From NCBI GenBank assembly GCA_019449415.1, contig JAGRPP010000015.1:124001-188000 (forward strand): 64,000 nucleotides of DNA, given 5' to 3'. The stretch comes from Geothrix sp. GTDB lineage: Bacteria; Acidobacteriota; Holophagae; Holophagales; Holophagaceae. Below, piece by piece: positions 33,384-41,746 of the stretch (its first letter is position 1; every line of letters starts with the position of its first letter). A program made the position numbers and the translations under genes. A model generated the notes under the pieces. It saw only the letters and a program-made list of their open reading frames with translations. It did no database searches and was not told the origin of the DNA.

Positions 33384-34013
33384 ATGAGTCTCTTCAGCGG
33401 AAAATCCAAGGACGATGCGCTGGCCGAACGGGAGGGCAGGGTGGCCCAGCTGGAGCGCGAGCTCCAGGCCCTCCAGGGGCGGCTGGACAGCACCGAGGAG
33501 TTGGTGCGCCACCTGGACGAGGATCGGGACCTTCTCCTGGGGGCCCTGGAGCGCCTGCGGCCAGGGTTGACCCCCCTGGAGCTCAGCGAGGCCCTCCTGG
33601 AAGTCTGCTTCAAGCCCCTGGGGCTGGCCTGCTTCTATGTGGCCCTGGCGGACTGGGAGGGTGATCAGCTGAATTTCGTGCTCTATCACGAGGGAGGGCG
33701 GGCCCGGCAGCACCCCTCCCGGCGTCTGTCGGACCGGGCCGGGCTCTCCGAGCGGGTCCTCGCCAACCGGCGGTCGGTCTACATCCGCACCTTGGAGGAA
33801 GGCACGGCCGCCGGCAGCCTGCTCACGCCCGCGGAGCAGGCCACGGGCCTCATCCCCCATTCCTGGTACGGCGTGCCCCTGGGCTGGGGGCCCCGGCCGG
33901 CGGGCCTGGTGAGCTTCCAGAGCTTCCAGACGGATGCCTTCAGCGACAGTCGGCGCCGGGTCATGGAGGCCCTGGCGGCCCTGCTGTCCACCTGTCTCGA
34001 TCAGGGCCGCTGA
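33384..34013 (+). CDS. GAF-domain protein with N-terminal coiled coil
   Basis: The 209-residue product begins with a charged helical segment (about residues 10-60, AQLERELQALQGRLDS) that should form a coiled coil. A GAF-like domain follows (about 70-205), with the LACFYVALADWEGDQL strand, SERVLANRRSVYIRTLEE and a GLVSFQSFQ strand near the end. GAF domains sense small molecules or mediate dimerisation. There is no output domain, so it may act by protein contact. It is convergent with the thioesterase gene and overlaps its end by 13 bp. Confidence 0.75.
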   Translation: MSLFSGKSKDDALAEREGRVAQLERELQALQGRLDSTEELVRHLDEDRDLLLGALERLRPGLTPLELSEALLEVCFKPLGLACFYVALADWEGDQLNFVLYHEGGRARQHPSRRLSDRAGLSERVLANRRSVYIRTLEEGTAAGSLLTPAEQATGLIPHSWYGVPLGWGPRPAGLVSFQSFQTDAFSDSRRRVMEALAALLSTCLDQGR

Positions 34014-34393
34014 ATCAGGGCCAGCAGGTCGTCGGGGAGCACCCGGGCGCGATTGTCGGAGCCCGCCACCAGGTGGATGCTCTCGCCCTCGGCCAGCAGG
34101 ACCCCGTCCCGCTCGATGCGGTACCCGAACACGATGCGGCGGCGCCCGGTTTCCCGGAGGAAGGTCCGCACCTGCACCAGCTCGTCGTACCGGGCCGGCG
34201 CGCGGAACCGCACCCGGATCTCGTTCACCACCAGCCGCACGCCGCGAGCTTCCCATTCGGCGTAGCTCTGGCCAAGCTCGCGCAGGAAGTCGCTGCGCCC
34301 CAGTTCCATCCACACCGGATAGGTGGCGTGGTGGACGATGCCCATGGCATCGGTCTCGGCATAGCGCACGCGGAGTTCGGTCAGGGATTCCAT
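34001..34393 (-). CDS. 4HBT/YbgC-type acyl-CoA thioesterase
   Basis: The 130-residue hotdog protein has the 4-hydroxybenzoyl-CoA thioesterase signature RYAETDAMGIVHHATYPVW near the N-terminus, with the catalytic Asp in ETDAMG. Fatty-acyl-CoA or hydroxybenzoyl-CoA substrates are usual for the family. In many Gram-negatives ybgC sits with tol-pal, but no tol gene is present here. A second hotdog block (FRAPARYDELVQVRT) supports the fold. Its 3' end overlaps the GAF gene on the other strand. Confidence 0.9.
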   Translation of the reverse strand: MESLTELRVRYAETDAMGIVHHATYPVWMELGRSDFLRELGQSYAEWEARGVRLVVNEIRVRFRAPARYDELVQVRTFLRETGRRRIVFGYRIERDGVLLAEGESIHLVAGSDNRARVLPDDLLALIQRP

Positions 34394-34412
34394 GGCTCCA
34401 GCCTACACAAAG

Positions 34413-34434
34413 AAGCCCCGCCGGAGCGGGGCTT
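34413..34434 (-). terminator. Terminator hairpin after the secreted protein gene
   Basis: AAGCCCCGC (34413-34421) pairs with GCGGGGCTT (34426-34434) around a CGGA loop. It lies 26 bp after the end of the minus-strand gene at 34460. Confidence 0.75.
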
Positions 34435-34459
34435 GAAGTAGCACGGACCGGGCTCCCGG

Positions 34460-34810
34460 TTACTCGACGGTGACGCGGACGTGATCGCCCTTATCCGTGG
34501 TGATTTCCAGGAGCAGGTCGCCGGCCTTGGCGTCGGACAGCAGCTTCTGGAGCTGTTCGGGTTTCATGCCCTTCCTGGTCTCGCCGTTGACCTTGATCTC
34601 GCCTTCGCCGGCCATGTCGAGGACGCCCTTGGCCAGGCTGATGGGCATGCGGATGTGGACTTCCGTGGGACCGTCCACGCCCTTCTGCTTGTGGTGGTGC
34701 TGCATCATCGTTTTGGAGACGATGTCCACCTTGATGAACCGCGCGCTCTGCGCGGCCAGAGGAAGGCTGAGGCTGGCCGCCAGGGCCAGCGGAATCATGA
34801 TGGCGCGCAT
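34460..34810 (-). CDS. Small secreted protein, unknown function
   Basis: This 116-residue frame begins with a signal peptide (about residues 1-21, ending LPLAAQ), so the product is exported. The mature part has alternating strands and helices, with a HHHKQK histidine patch at about residues 38-43 and a C-terminal LLLEITTDKGDHVRVTVE is its last strand region. It may bind metal at the histidines, but that is a guess. A GGAGG site precedes the ATG. It is flanked downstream by a terminator and upstream by a divergent thioredoxin-like gene. No family recognised. Confidence 0.6.
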   Translation of the reverse strand: MRAIMIPLALAASLSLPLAAQSARFIKVDIVSKTMMQHHHKQKGVDGPTEVHIRMPISLAKGVLDMAGEGEIKVNGETRKGMKPEQLQKLLSDAKAGDLLLEITTDKGDHVRVTVE

Positions 34811-34977
34811 GGGCGGCCTCCTTGGTGGGGATGGGGTTCGGCACTTGCCGGTCGCATGGGATTACGGACCGCCATCCTGGAGGATTAGCCTGGGTATCCT
34901 GAGGGGTCGGAACGAATTCCCGGTTGCCGCCATCCAAACCCCATGCGGCCTGGCCGCCCCTTTCCCGGAGTCCCAGC

Positions 34978-35385
34978 ATGAAGTCCCTCGCCGCCCTCCT
35001 GCTCATCGCCGCGCCCCTGGTGGCCCAGGGACCCGTGAAGTGGGAGCACGACTACCAGGCTGCCCTTAAGCGCGCCAAGGCCGAAAAGAAGGTCATCTTC
35101 ATGGACCTCTGGGCCGAGTGGTGTGGGCCTTGCCAGCACCTGCAGAAGAATGTCTTCCCCAGCGCCGAGGGCGCCGCGGCCCTGGCCAAGGTCGTGCCCT
35201 ACTCGGCCCTGGTGCAGAAGCGGGATGGGACCCCCCTTCCTGAGGGCACCAAGCTGGCCGACCAGTTCAAGCTGAGCGCCTTCCCGACCCTCGTCATCCT
35301 CGACGCGAACGGCAAGGAGATCCGCCGGCAGGTCGGCGCCTTCCGCACCGGCACCGAGTTCGCCGCCTGGCTGGGCAGCAAGTAG
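34978..35385 (+). CDS. Periplasmic thioredoxin-like protein (WCGPC)
   Basis: The 135-residue product has a short signal peptide (residues 1-17) and a thioredoxin fold with the active site AEWCGPCQHL at about residue 46, and the cis-proline region SAFPTLVILD. The pattern EKKVIFMDLWAEWC is typical of the thioredoxin_7 or DsbD-gamma-like group. It should reduce or isomerise disulfides in the periplasm; a reducing partner is not visible nearby. A strong terminator follows at 35414-35440. Confidence 0.88.
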   Translation: MKSLAALLLIAAPLVAQGPVKWEHDYQAALKRAKAEKKVIFMDLWAEWCGPCQHLQKNVFPSAEGAAALAKVVPYSALVQKRDGTPLPEGTKLADQFKLSAFPTLVILDANGKEIRRQVGAFRTGTEFAAWLGSK

Positions 35386-35413
35386 CTGACAGCCTTCGGT
35401 ATCGACCTAAAAT

Positions 35414-35440
35414 AAGGCGGCCACCCGGCTGCCTTTTTTT
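35414..35440 (+). terminator. Intrinsic terminator after the thioredoxin-like gene
   Basis: AAGGCGGCC (35414-35422) pairs with GGCTGCCTT (35427-35435), with one G-T pair and an ACCC loop. A run of seven T (35434-35440) follows. This is the clearest intrinsic terminator in the window. Confidence 0.88.
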
Positions 35441-35448
35441 GAGGCCGC

Positions 35449-36969
35449 TTAGATGTCCTTTACTCCGCCTGCTGACTTCGGCGGCTTGGGCAGGCGCTGC
35501 TTGAGCCCCTCCAGTTCGTCCTGCTGGGCACCCATGCTGGGGCGGGGCGGGGGCGGCGGGGGCGGTTTCTTGGGATCGGGCGGCGGCGGGGGCGTGGCAT
35601 CCCGCACGAGGGTCTGCAGATCGTGGATGGCCTCCCGCTGACCCGGTTGTTCCAGGAGCAGCCGTTCCAGCAGGGCGCGGGCCTCAGCGGGGCGCTGGGC
35701 GTCGAGGTGTGCCCGCGCCGCCAGCAGCAGGGCCGGTGCCCGCCAAGCAGGAACCGGGCGCGGGGCACCCTGGCCCACCAGGGGCGAGAGGGCTTTCAGG
35801 GCATCCTCGGGGAAGCCGGTCCGCAGGTCGATCTGAGCGGCCAGGAGGACATGGGCGGGTTTGGCGTCTGAGGGGCGCCAGTGCCGGGCCCCGGGCAGGT
35901 CGCCCCCTTCGATGGCCCGCTGGGCCAGCCAGGCTTTCACGCTGGGCGGGGCCCAGAGCCGTCTCGGAGGGTTCTGGGCACGCAGGGTGGGGGTGGCCAG
36001 GGCCAGAGCCAGGAGGAGGATGGGGCGCCAGCGGGCCATGGGCTTTCCGGCGAAGGCCAGCCAGAGGGCCAGACCGGCCAGGGCCAACCAGGCCCCGGCC
36101 TCGGGATGGGCTGGCTGGAGGGAACGCCGGGCCGGCAGGGGCAGCTTCCCCGCGGCCAGGGACTGAAGTCCCGCGGCGGCGGTTTCGCCATCCTTGAATA
36201 CCTGGCCGCCCGTGGCCTGGGCGAGGCGGGCGAGGAAGTCGGGATGGGCGGTGCTGACCGCAGGCTCGGCACTGGGGACTGCGGCTGGAGCGCCGATTCG
36301 GGGCGGCACCGCATGGGGCTGGCCATCTCCGAAGGCCAGCACGCAGATGGGCAACCGGGCCTTTTTGAGCGCCTCGACAGCTCTGGACAGGGCTTCCTCC
36401 GGCGCCTCCCAGGTCTCCTCGCCATCGCTGAGCAGCAGGATCACGGCGGGGGTGTCCCGGTCCGCCTGGGCGGCGACCTGGGGCAGACCCCGACCCAGGC
36501 TCGTGCCGGGGGATCCCGTGTCACCGGGGGCCACTGCGCGAAGGGCTTCCCTGAGGAGGGTCCGGTCCTCGCCCGGGGGCTGGACGGGGATGGCGTCACC
36601 CGTGAGCAGGTCCAGGCCCCAGCGGATGCCGGGCTGGGGGTGGGACCAGATGCGATCCAGGGCCGTGACGGCAGCATCCCACCGGGTCCGTCCCTCCGCA
36701 TCGGGTGCGGCCATCGACCGGCTGGCGTCCAGCACCACATGGACCGTGAGCCGCGGGAACTCCGGCAGGCCCCAGCGGGGCTCTGCCAGGCCGAGGCCCA
36801 GGCCGGCCAGGATCAAGGCCAGGCCCAGTCCCTGCCAGAGTGGCCGTTGGCCCACGACTTGTACGCCCAGGCCCGGCTGCAGGTGGGCGCGGAGGGCGAG
36901 CCCCAGCACCAGCAGGATCGCGAGGCCGAAGGGCACCAGAAGGCCCGGGTGGGTGAAGGGCAGGTTCAT
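35449..36969 (-). CDS. Bat-type vWA membrane protein with C-terminal helical repeats (BatB/BatC-like)
   Basis: The 506-residue protein has two N-terminal membrane helices, a von Willebrand A domain with the MIDAS motif DASRS and ILLLSDGEETW, a further pair of helices around residues 290-320, and a TPR-like tail (ALLLAARAHLDAQRPAEARALL is the clearest unit, split across two helices). The tail ends in a polyproline PPPPPDPKKPPPPPPPR run. BatB and BatC are usually separate genes, so this looks like a fusion. It overlaps the preceding gene by four bases. The cluster resembles the Bacteroides aerotolerance operon; its biochemical role is unclear. Confidence 0.8.
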   Translation of the reverse strand: MNLPFTHPGLLVPFGLAILLVLGLALRAHLQPGLGVQVVGQRPLWQGLGLALILAGLGLGLAEPRWGLPEFPRLTVHVVLDASRSMAAPDAEGRTRWDAAVTALDRIWSHPQPGIRWGLDLLTGDAIPVQPPGEDRTLLREALRAVAPGDTGSPGTSLGRGLPQVAAQADRDTPAVILLLSDGEETWEAPEEALSRAVEALKKARLPICVLAFGDGQPHAVPPRIGAPAAVPSAEPAVSTAHPDFLARLAQATGGQVFKDGETAAAGLQSLAAGKLPLPARRSLQPAHPEAGAWLALAGLALWLAFAGKPMARWRPILLLALALATPTLRAQNPPRRLWAPPSVKAWLAQRAIEGGDLPGARHWRPSDAKPAHVLLAAQIDLRTGFPEDALKALSPLVGQGAPRPVPAWRAPALLLAARAHLDAQRPAEARALLERLLLEQPGQREAIHDLQTLVRDATPPPPPDPKKPPPPPPPRPSMGAQQDELEGLKQRLPKPPKSAGGVKDI

Positions 36970-37922
36970 GGTCCCACCACCCAGGCGGGCCGAGGGCGGC
37001 CCCGTTTGAAGGCGAGGTCGAGGGCCAGCGGAAGGGTCAGCAGGGCGGCGGCCAGCAGGCACCAGCGGGCCAGGGGCTGGCCCTCGGTGGGCGGATCGAC
37101 GGGCAGGAGGGTCTTCTCCAACTGATCCACCGCGGCCAGGCTGCGGGCGAGTCCGCCCGGATCCTCGGCGCTGAAGGACTCCCCGCCCGTGAGGTGGGCG
37201 ATCTCCTTGAGCGTGGCGTGGTCCACCTCCACGCGAAGGCGCGCGAAGCCCCCGCCTTCCAGGGGCACCAGGCTCTCACCGTCGGTGCCCAGGGCCACCG
37301 TGTGGATGCGGATGCCATTGCGGTGGGCTTCCTCCGCCGCCTCCTGGGGCGTGACCCGACCACGGTTCTGGACGCCGTCGGTGATGAGCAGGATGACCCG
37401 GCTCCGGGCGGGGCTGTCCTCCAGGCGGCGCACGGCGGTCATGAGGGCCGAACCGATGGCCGTGCCGTCGTCCCGGCTGTCGAGGTCGAGCCGGGCCAGC
37501 ATCCGCAGCAGACGCGTGTGATCGGAGGTGAGAGGACTGAGGGTCACCGGGTGCGCGCTGAAGAGCACCAGGGCGAAGCGGTCCTCGGGGCGCCGCAGGA
37601 CGAACTGGGCGAGGGTGCGGCGGGCCGCGTGCCAGCGATCCTCCTCCGGCCGGTCGAGGATCTGCATGCTGCTGCTGCCGTCGAGCACCACCGCGAAATC
37701 CACCACGGGCGCCACGCCGTGCAGGGGGCGCCGCCATTCGGGACCGGCCGCGGCCAAGCCCAGGGCCAGGGCCACCAGCGGGGGCAGCCAGTGGGAACTG
37801 AGCCGCGCCAGGCGGCCCGAGGGGCGCGAGGCGGGGATGCCCCAGCGGTACACCACGCGCCAGGCCCAGATCACCAGGGGCACGGCCACCAGCAGCAGCA
37901 GGGGATGGCGCAGGCCGATCAT
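36966..37922 (-). CDS. Bat-type vWA membrane protein (BatA-like)
   Basis: The ATG at 37922, overlapping the preceding stop by four bases, starts a 318-residue product with two N-terminal membrane helices, a vWA domain and a C-terminal helix. The MIDAS motif is DGSSSMQ at about residue 82, followed by TAIGSALMTAV and LLITDGVQNRG. This matches BatA of the Bacteroides aerotolerance locus. vWA proteins of this class work with a MoxR ATPase, but no moxR gene is present beside the operon. The long open frame upstream is a shadow of the next gene. Confidence 0.85.
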   Translation of the reverse strand: MIGLRHPLLLLVAVPLVIWAWRVVYRWGIPASRPSGRLARLSSHWLPPLVALALGLAAAGPEWRRPLHGVAPVVDFAVVLDGSSSMQILDRPEEDRWHAARRTLAQFVLRRPEDRFALVLFSAHPVTLSPLTSDHTRLLRMLARLDLDSRDDGTAIGSALMTAVRRLEDSPARSRVILLITDGVQNRGRVTPQEAAEEAHRNGIRIHTVALGTDGESLVPLEGGGFARLRVEVDHATLKEIAHLTGGESFSAEDPGGLARSLAAVDQLEKTLLPVDPPTEGQPLARWCLLAAALLTLPLALDLAFKRGRPRPAWVVGP

Positions 37923-38698
37923 GCGCCGTCCTTTCCACCGCGGCGGGCGTCCAGGGCGGCCAGCAGGGGGTCGGAGGCGGGGAAGGGCGGCTCCGTGCGG
38001 CCGAAGCGCGCCGCGTCGAGGCTCTTCGCCCACTGATCCCAGGGGCCGAGGTTGCGGGCCTGGAACTCCGCGGGCCCCCAGGCCCGGGCACTCTCCCCGA
38101 AGCGGGCGGCCAGCAGGTCCCGACCCAGGCCATGGGCGGCATCCAGGGTCGTCCGGTCCTTGTCCACGGGTGGCCACTGGCGCCGGAAACCGTGGGCCGC
38201 GTGGCGGAGACGCCGCTGGCCGGAACCTTGGCGCCAATGACGGATGCCCCAGGCCAGGAGGGCCAGGGGCGGCAGCAGCAGCAGGGAGGCCCAGGCCCAG
38301 GGGAAGGGGATGGCCGGTAGGCGGTCGTCATTGCCGCCGCCGAACCCCACCCAGGGGCCTCCGTAGGGGATGGTGCGCGGCACCTCCAGGCGCAGCTCCG
38401 GGCTCCGCTGTCCGTTGCCCAGATCCAGGGCGGGAACCACCGCCGGACCCGGCTCCAGGGCCTGCACCTGAAACCGCCAGCCCCGGCCATCCGGGAGCGG
38501 TTCCATGGCGCGCAGGCGCAGCGGGCCCAGGCGGTCTTCTACCGTGGGGCGTGGCAGGGCGGGCCGGGTGGGATCCTCCTCCCGCAGCTCCAGCACTTGC
38601 AGTTCGCCCAGGTTCAGCTGGGCCGGCGCTTTCCACACGGGCGCGGCTCCGGCCGCCAAACCCACCGACATCAGGAATGCTGCCCTTCTTTTTCTCAT
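37919..38698 (-). CDS. Bat-operon single-pass membrane protein (BatD/DUF4381-like)
   Basis: The gene sits between DUF58 and vWA genes. ATG 38698 is preferred because it begins a signal peptide (MRKRRAAFLMSVGLAAGAAP); a start at 38752 is also possible and would nearly touch the DUF58 stop. The 259-residue product has a periplasmic beta-rich domain (about residues 30-130), a membrane helix (about 145-165, PWAWASLLLLPPLALLAW) and a cytoplasmic basic helical tail. The domain order resembles BatD or DUF4381 proteins of such operons, but the similarity is by layout only. Confidence 0.65.
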   Translation of the reverse strand: MRKRRAAFLMSVGLAAGAAPVWKAPAQLNLGELQVLELREEDPTRPALPRPTVEDRLGPLRLRAMEPLPDGRGWRFQVQALEPGPAVVPALDLGNGQRSPELRLEVPRTIPYGGPWVGFGGGNDDRLPAIPFPWAWASLLLLPPLALLAWGIRHWRQGSGQRRLRHAAHGFRRQWPPVDKDRTTLDAAHGLGRDLLAARFGESARAWGPAEFQARNLGPWDQWAKSLDAARFGRTEPPFPASDPLLAALDARRGGKDGA

Positions 38699-38755
38699 AC
38701 TCGGAATCCGCGTGCGGATGCCGAGCCAGGGGCGATGGACAGGGCCACCCATTGC

Positions 38756-39520
38756 CTATGCCCCCCCCGCCCGGAGCCACGCATTCAGCTTCACCACGGG
38801 ATCCTCCAGCAGATCCCAGCGCTGCCGTTCGATGGCGGGGGAGAAACCCGGATCGGGCCAGGTCATGCCCTGGCGATCTTCGTGGGCCTCGGGTTGGAAC
38901 CACACCAGGCGATGCCGCGTGGCCAGGGGCTTGAGCAGCGGGGCCAGGCCCTGCAACCCCGCTCCGTTGCTGAAGAGCCAGAGGCGGTGCCCCTTCCCGT
39001 GCTGCCCCCAGAGGCCGAGCGCCTCCCGCCAGGCGGCCTCGGTGGGGAGGGAGGGGCCCCGTTCAGCGAGGGTCTCGAGGATGCGGAGGCCATGGATGCG
39101 CCCGCGTTTGGGCGCGATGCGCAGGGCGGGCGTGCGGCCATCCCCGGGGACGATCAGGCCCAGGCGATCCCCCGTGGTCTGAAGGGTGGCGAAGGCCGCA
39201 CCGCAGAGCTCCAGGGCCCAGCGCAGGGGCGAGACGGGGTCGCCCAGGAACATGGACGGAGAAGGATCCACCACCAGCCACAGCACCAGGTCGCGGCTGC
39301 TTTCGAACCGCTTGAGGATGGGCTCACCCGCCCGGGCCGTCAGGGGCCAGTTGATGAAGCGGGGGTCGTCGCCGGGCACATAGGGCCGGTTCTCCACGAA
39401 GGTGAGGCCGGCGCCCTTGAACCGGGACGGATGCAGGCCCTCCGTGCCCCCGGCCAGGCGTCCGCGCAGCCGCAACGGCAGGCGTCGCAGTCGGGCGAGA
39501 AAGCGGGCGGGAAGGGGCAT
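38756..39520 (-). CDS. DUF58 protein (Bat/MoxR-associated)
   Basis: The 254-residue protein carries the DUF58 signature ENRPYVPGDDPRFINWPLTAR at about residues 43-63 and a vWA-like fold after it (LWLVVDPSPSMFLG). DUF58 proteins are usually encoded beside a MoxR AAA+ ATPase and vWA proteins. Here it heads the Bat-type operon, but the gene before it is DUF4139 and no MoxR gene is seen. The product is probably cytoplasmic and membrane-associated. Function is not known. Confidence 0.85.
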   Translation of the reverse strand: MPLPARFLARLRRLPLRLRGRLAGGTEGLHPSRFKGAGLTFVENRPYVPGDDPRFINWPLTARAGEPILKRFESSRDLVLWLVVDPSPSMFLGDPVSPLRWALELCGAAFATLQTTGDRLGLIVPGDGRTPALRIAPKRGRIHGLRILETLAERGPSLPTEAAWREALGLWGQHGKGHRLWLFSNGAGLQGLAPLLKPLATRHRLVWFQPEAHEDRQGMTWPDPGFSPAIERQRWDLLEDPVVKLNAWLRAGGA

Positions 39521-39567
39521 GGAAAGTCAGTATGCCGGATTTCAGGCCCTGAGTTCGAAGACCCCTC

Positions 39568-40998
39568 CTACCACTTCACCCGCACCCGATAGGTCAGCGT
39601 GGCGCTGCCCTCGGCGGGTACGGTCACCTTGAATCGGGCGGTACCAGCCGCTTCTTTGACGGCGGGGTGGCTGCTCTGCAGGATGTCCCAGTCACCCGGC
39701 AGGGGTTCCAGCACGCTCACGGTGACGGATTCCTTCTTGGCGTTCTTCAGGACGATCTCGAAGGCGCTTTCGTGGACGCTGCCGAACTTCCCCTGGCGGC
39801 CCAGGCTCTTGTAGTCGGTCTGCTTGCGCTTGCCTGTCAGGTCGAAGGCCTCGCCCAGCTTCAGGCGCACCAGCTCGTTCTTGGGCGTGTGGTCCACATT
39901 GTTCTCGCCCACGAACTGGGCGCGGTCCTCGCTGTCGCGCTTGTAGACGCGGAGGATGCCCTTGGGCAGGGGCATGCCCAGGTGGCTGGATTCCTTGTTG
40001 TCGAACTCCACGAACACGCCTACCTTCTGCTTCTCACCGAGGTCGCCATAGCTGCCGGAGTAGTAGTAGTTCTGACCCTGAAGCAGGTATTCCTTGCGGA
40101 CCGGCACCCCGCTGGCACTCAGCAGGGCCACCTGCTTGGTCTGATTCACGGCCAGGGTGGTGGGGCGGTCCAGGGTGTAGAGGTGGTATTCGAAGAGACT
40201 TTCCTCAGCCATTTTGGGGGCCGGCGCAACGGCCCTTTCCATCATGGCGCCCACGGCATAGGCCCGGTCGGGTCGCTGTTTCGCCCGGTTCACATCCCCC
40301 GCCACAAGCTGCAGGGTGGCGTTGGGATAGGCGGCCCCGCTCTGGTTGGTGAGGGTCACCCACCCGCTGAGATCCAGCGTCTTCTCGTCCGAGGCGAGGT
40401 TGGCCACATAGTCGGCGCGCCAGGAGAGGCCGCCCGTCAGGTAGCTCAGCTCCAGCTGCTGGGCCCGGTCGGCGGCGCTGTTCAGGGTGATGACCAGGGT
40501 GGGCCGGGCCCGCAGGTTGCCGGGCACCTTCGGATAGATGAGGCGGCCGGGAACGCTGGTTTCGATGCGATCCGCGAACTGCAGCACGGTCCCGTTGTTG
40601 GTGGCTAGCACCGTGGCCTCCTCGCGCACCTCCTTCGATCCCGCGCCGGAGTCGTTGGGCATGGTGCGCACCACCGTCACCTTCTCTCCGACATACTTCT
40701 CCAGCAGTTTCTGGGGCGTGAGCAGGTCGAAGTCGAAGTTCTGCTCCGCCACCCAGAAATCCTTCGGAGTCGTGAGGTTGCGCAGCAGGGCCGTCTCGGG
40801 CCGGATCTGGGCCGAAACCTCCTGGAAAGCCAGCCGGGCCTCGCCCTTGGGCAGCCGCACCTCGCGCAGGTCCTTCACCAGGGCCAGGTTGTCGTTGTAG
40901 ATCGTCACCGCCAGGGCCTTCTGGTCCTTGAGGGTGGTGACGGATTCCTGGGCGGCCAGGAGTGATGGCAGGACAGCGAGCAGCAGGGCAGGGCGCAT
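39568..40998 (-). CDS. Secreted DUF4139 domain protein
   Basis: The 476-residue protein has a signal peptide (residues 1-16) and the DUF4139 layout: an N-terminal strand-rich part with TIYNDNLALVKDLREV, then LSYLTGGLSWRADYVANL, which is the domain's best-conserved block, and a C-terminal beta domain with SVLEPLPGDWDIL and TLTYRVRVKW. The family is widespread and has no assigned function; its all-beta fold and export point to the cell envelope. It ends 47 bp before the Bat-type operon begins, on the same strand, so co-transcription is possible. Confidence 0.9.
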   Translation of the reverse strand: MRPALLLAVLPSLLAAQESVTTLKDQKALAVTIYNDNLALVKDLREVRLPKGEARLAFQEVSAQIRPETALLRNLTTPKDFWVAEQNFDFDLLTPQKLLEKYVGEKVTVVRTMPNDSGAGSKEVREEATVLATNNGTVLQFADRIETSVPGRLIYPKVPGNLRARPTLVITLNSAADRAQQLELSYLTGGLSWRADYVANLASDEKTLDLSGWVTLTNQSGAAYPNATLQLVAGDVNRAKQRPDRAYAVGAMMERAVAPAPKMAEESLFEYHLYTLDRPTTLAVNQTKQVALLSASGVPVRKEYLLQGQNYYYSGSYGDLGEKQKVGVFVEFDNKESSHLGMPLPKGILRVYKRDSEDRAQFVGENNVDHTPKNELVRLKLGEAFDLTGKRKQTDYKSLGRQGKFGSVHESAFEIVLKNAKKESVTVSVLEPLPGDWDILQSSHPAVKEAAGTARFKVTVPAEGSATLTYRVRVKW

Positions 40999-41087
40999 GG
41001 AACCTCCAGAAGGATGGGTGCCGGGCTAGGGCACGATACCTGGTGATGCCGCGGGGAAGGACATCCTTTCAAAGAAACAGCAATGGA

Positions 41088-41207
41088 CCACCACCAAGAC
41101 GCCAAGCTTCAGTTCGTCTCGGTATCGGCGCAGCCGATACCGAGACGGCACCAAGAAAGGCATAAAGCCTTCATGGCAGTTCTTGGTGTCTTCGTGCCTT
41201 GGTGGTG
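41088..41207. repeat. CACCAAG-type repeat with a perfect 15-bp hairpin
   Basis: CACCACCAAGACGCCAAG (about 41090-41107) is matched by an inverted CTTGGTGTC...CCTTGGTGGTG copy at 41182-41207. Between them, CGTCTCGGTATCGGC (41115-41129) and GCCGATACCGAGACG (41133-41147) form a perfect hairpin with a GCA loop. No T-run follows it. This accounts for most of the 237-bp gap between the DUF4139 and SRPBCC genes; there is no gene in it. Confidence 0.7.
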
Positions 41208-41235
41208 AATCTTGTGCCCTTGGAAGTTGTTCCGC

Positions 41236-41661
41236 TTAGACCAGCTTCCCTTCACCCGCCAGCTCCTGGATGCGCGCCAGGGCCGAGTCGAGCTGGCCCT
41301 GCAGCAGCTTCTCGGCACCCATCATGGCCATCATCATGGGAATGTCGGCCTCGTCCACCAGGCGCAGGGTGCTGCCTTCGCCATCGGCCGTGATCTCGAA
41401 GCGCAGCTCGTGGTCGAACATCTTCTTCGCGCCAGGCACCAGGCTCACGAGCTGGCCAGGCGTGCGGGTCTTGGCCACGAGCTCCTGGGGCATCTTCATG
41501 CCCATGACCTCGATGACATAGCTGTGCCGGTCGGCCTCGCCCTGGAAGTTCATGGCCGCCGGCTCAAGGAAGGCGCGGTGCTTCGACAGGTCGGAGAGGA
41601 AGCCATAGAGCGCGTCGGCGCTGACCGGAAGGGCGGCAGTGGCGGTCTGGATCGTGGTCAT
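41236..41661 (-). CDS. SRPBCC-fold (START-like) protein
   Basis: ATG 41661 has a GGAG site six bases upstream and gives a 141-residue product; an earlier in-frame start at 41688 is less likely. The sequence follows the SRPBCC pattern: an N-terminal strand TATAALPVSADALYGFLSD, a central beta-sheet (HELRFEITADGEGSTLRLV) and a long C-terminal helix (LLQGQLDSALARIQELAGE). Proteins of this fold bind hydrophobic ligands in a deep cavity. The ligand is unknown. It follows yggS by 85 bp on the same strand. Confidence 0.7.
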   Translation of the reverse strand: MTTIQTATAALPVSADALYGFLSDLSKHRAFLEPAAMNFQGEADRHSYVIEVMGMKMPQELVAKTRTPGQLVSLVPGAKKMFDHELRFEITADGEGSTLRLVDEADIPMMMAMMGAEKLLQGQLDSALARIQELAGEGKLV

Positions 41662-41746
41662 CGGGGCTCCGGAGGATGAGAGAGTCATCCAATCACGAAG
41701 CGCCGGAGATCGCGAGACCTACCTCCGGGAAGGCGCTGTCGCCGCT

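Noticed and set aside
41109-41318. A 69-codon minus-strand frame overlapping the CACCAAG repeat
   Set aside because: It crosses the hairpin and the end of the SRPBCC gene in another frame, and its sequence is repeat-encoded.
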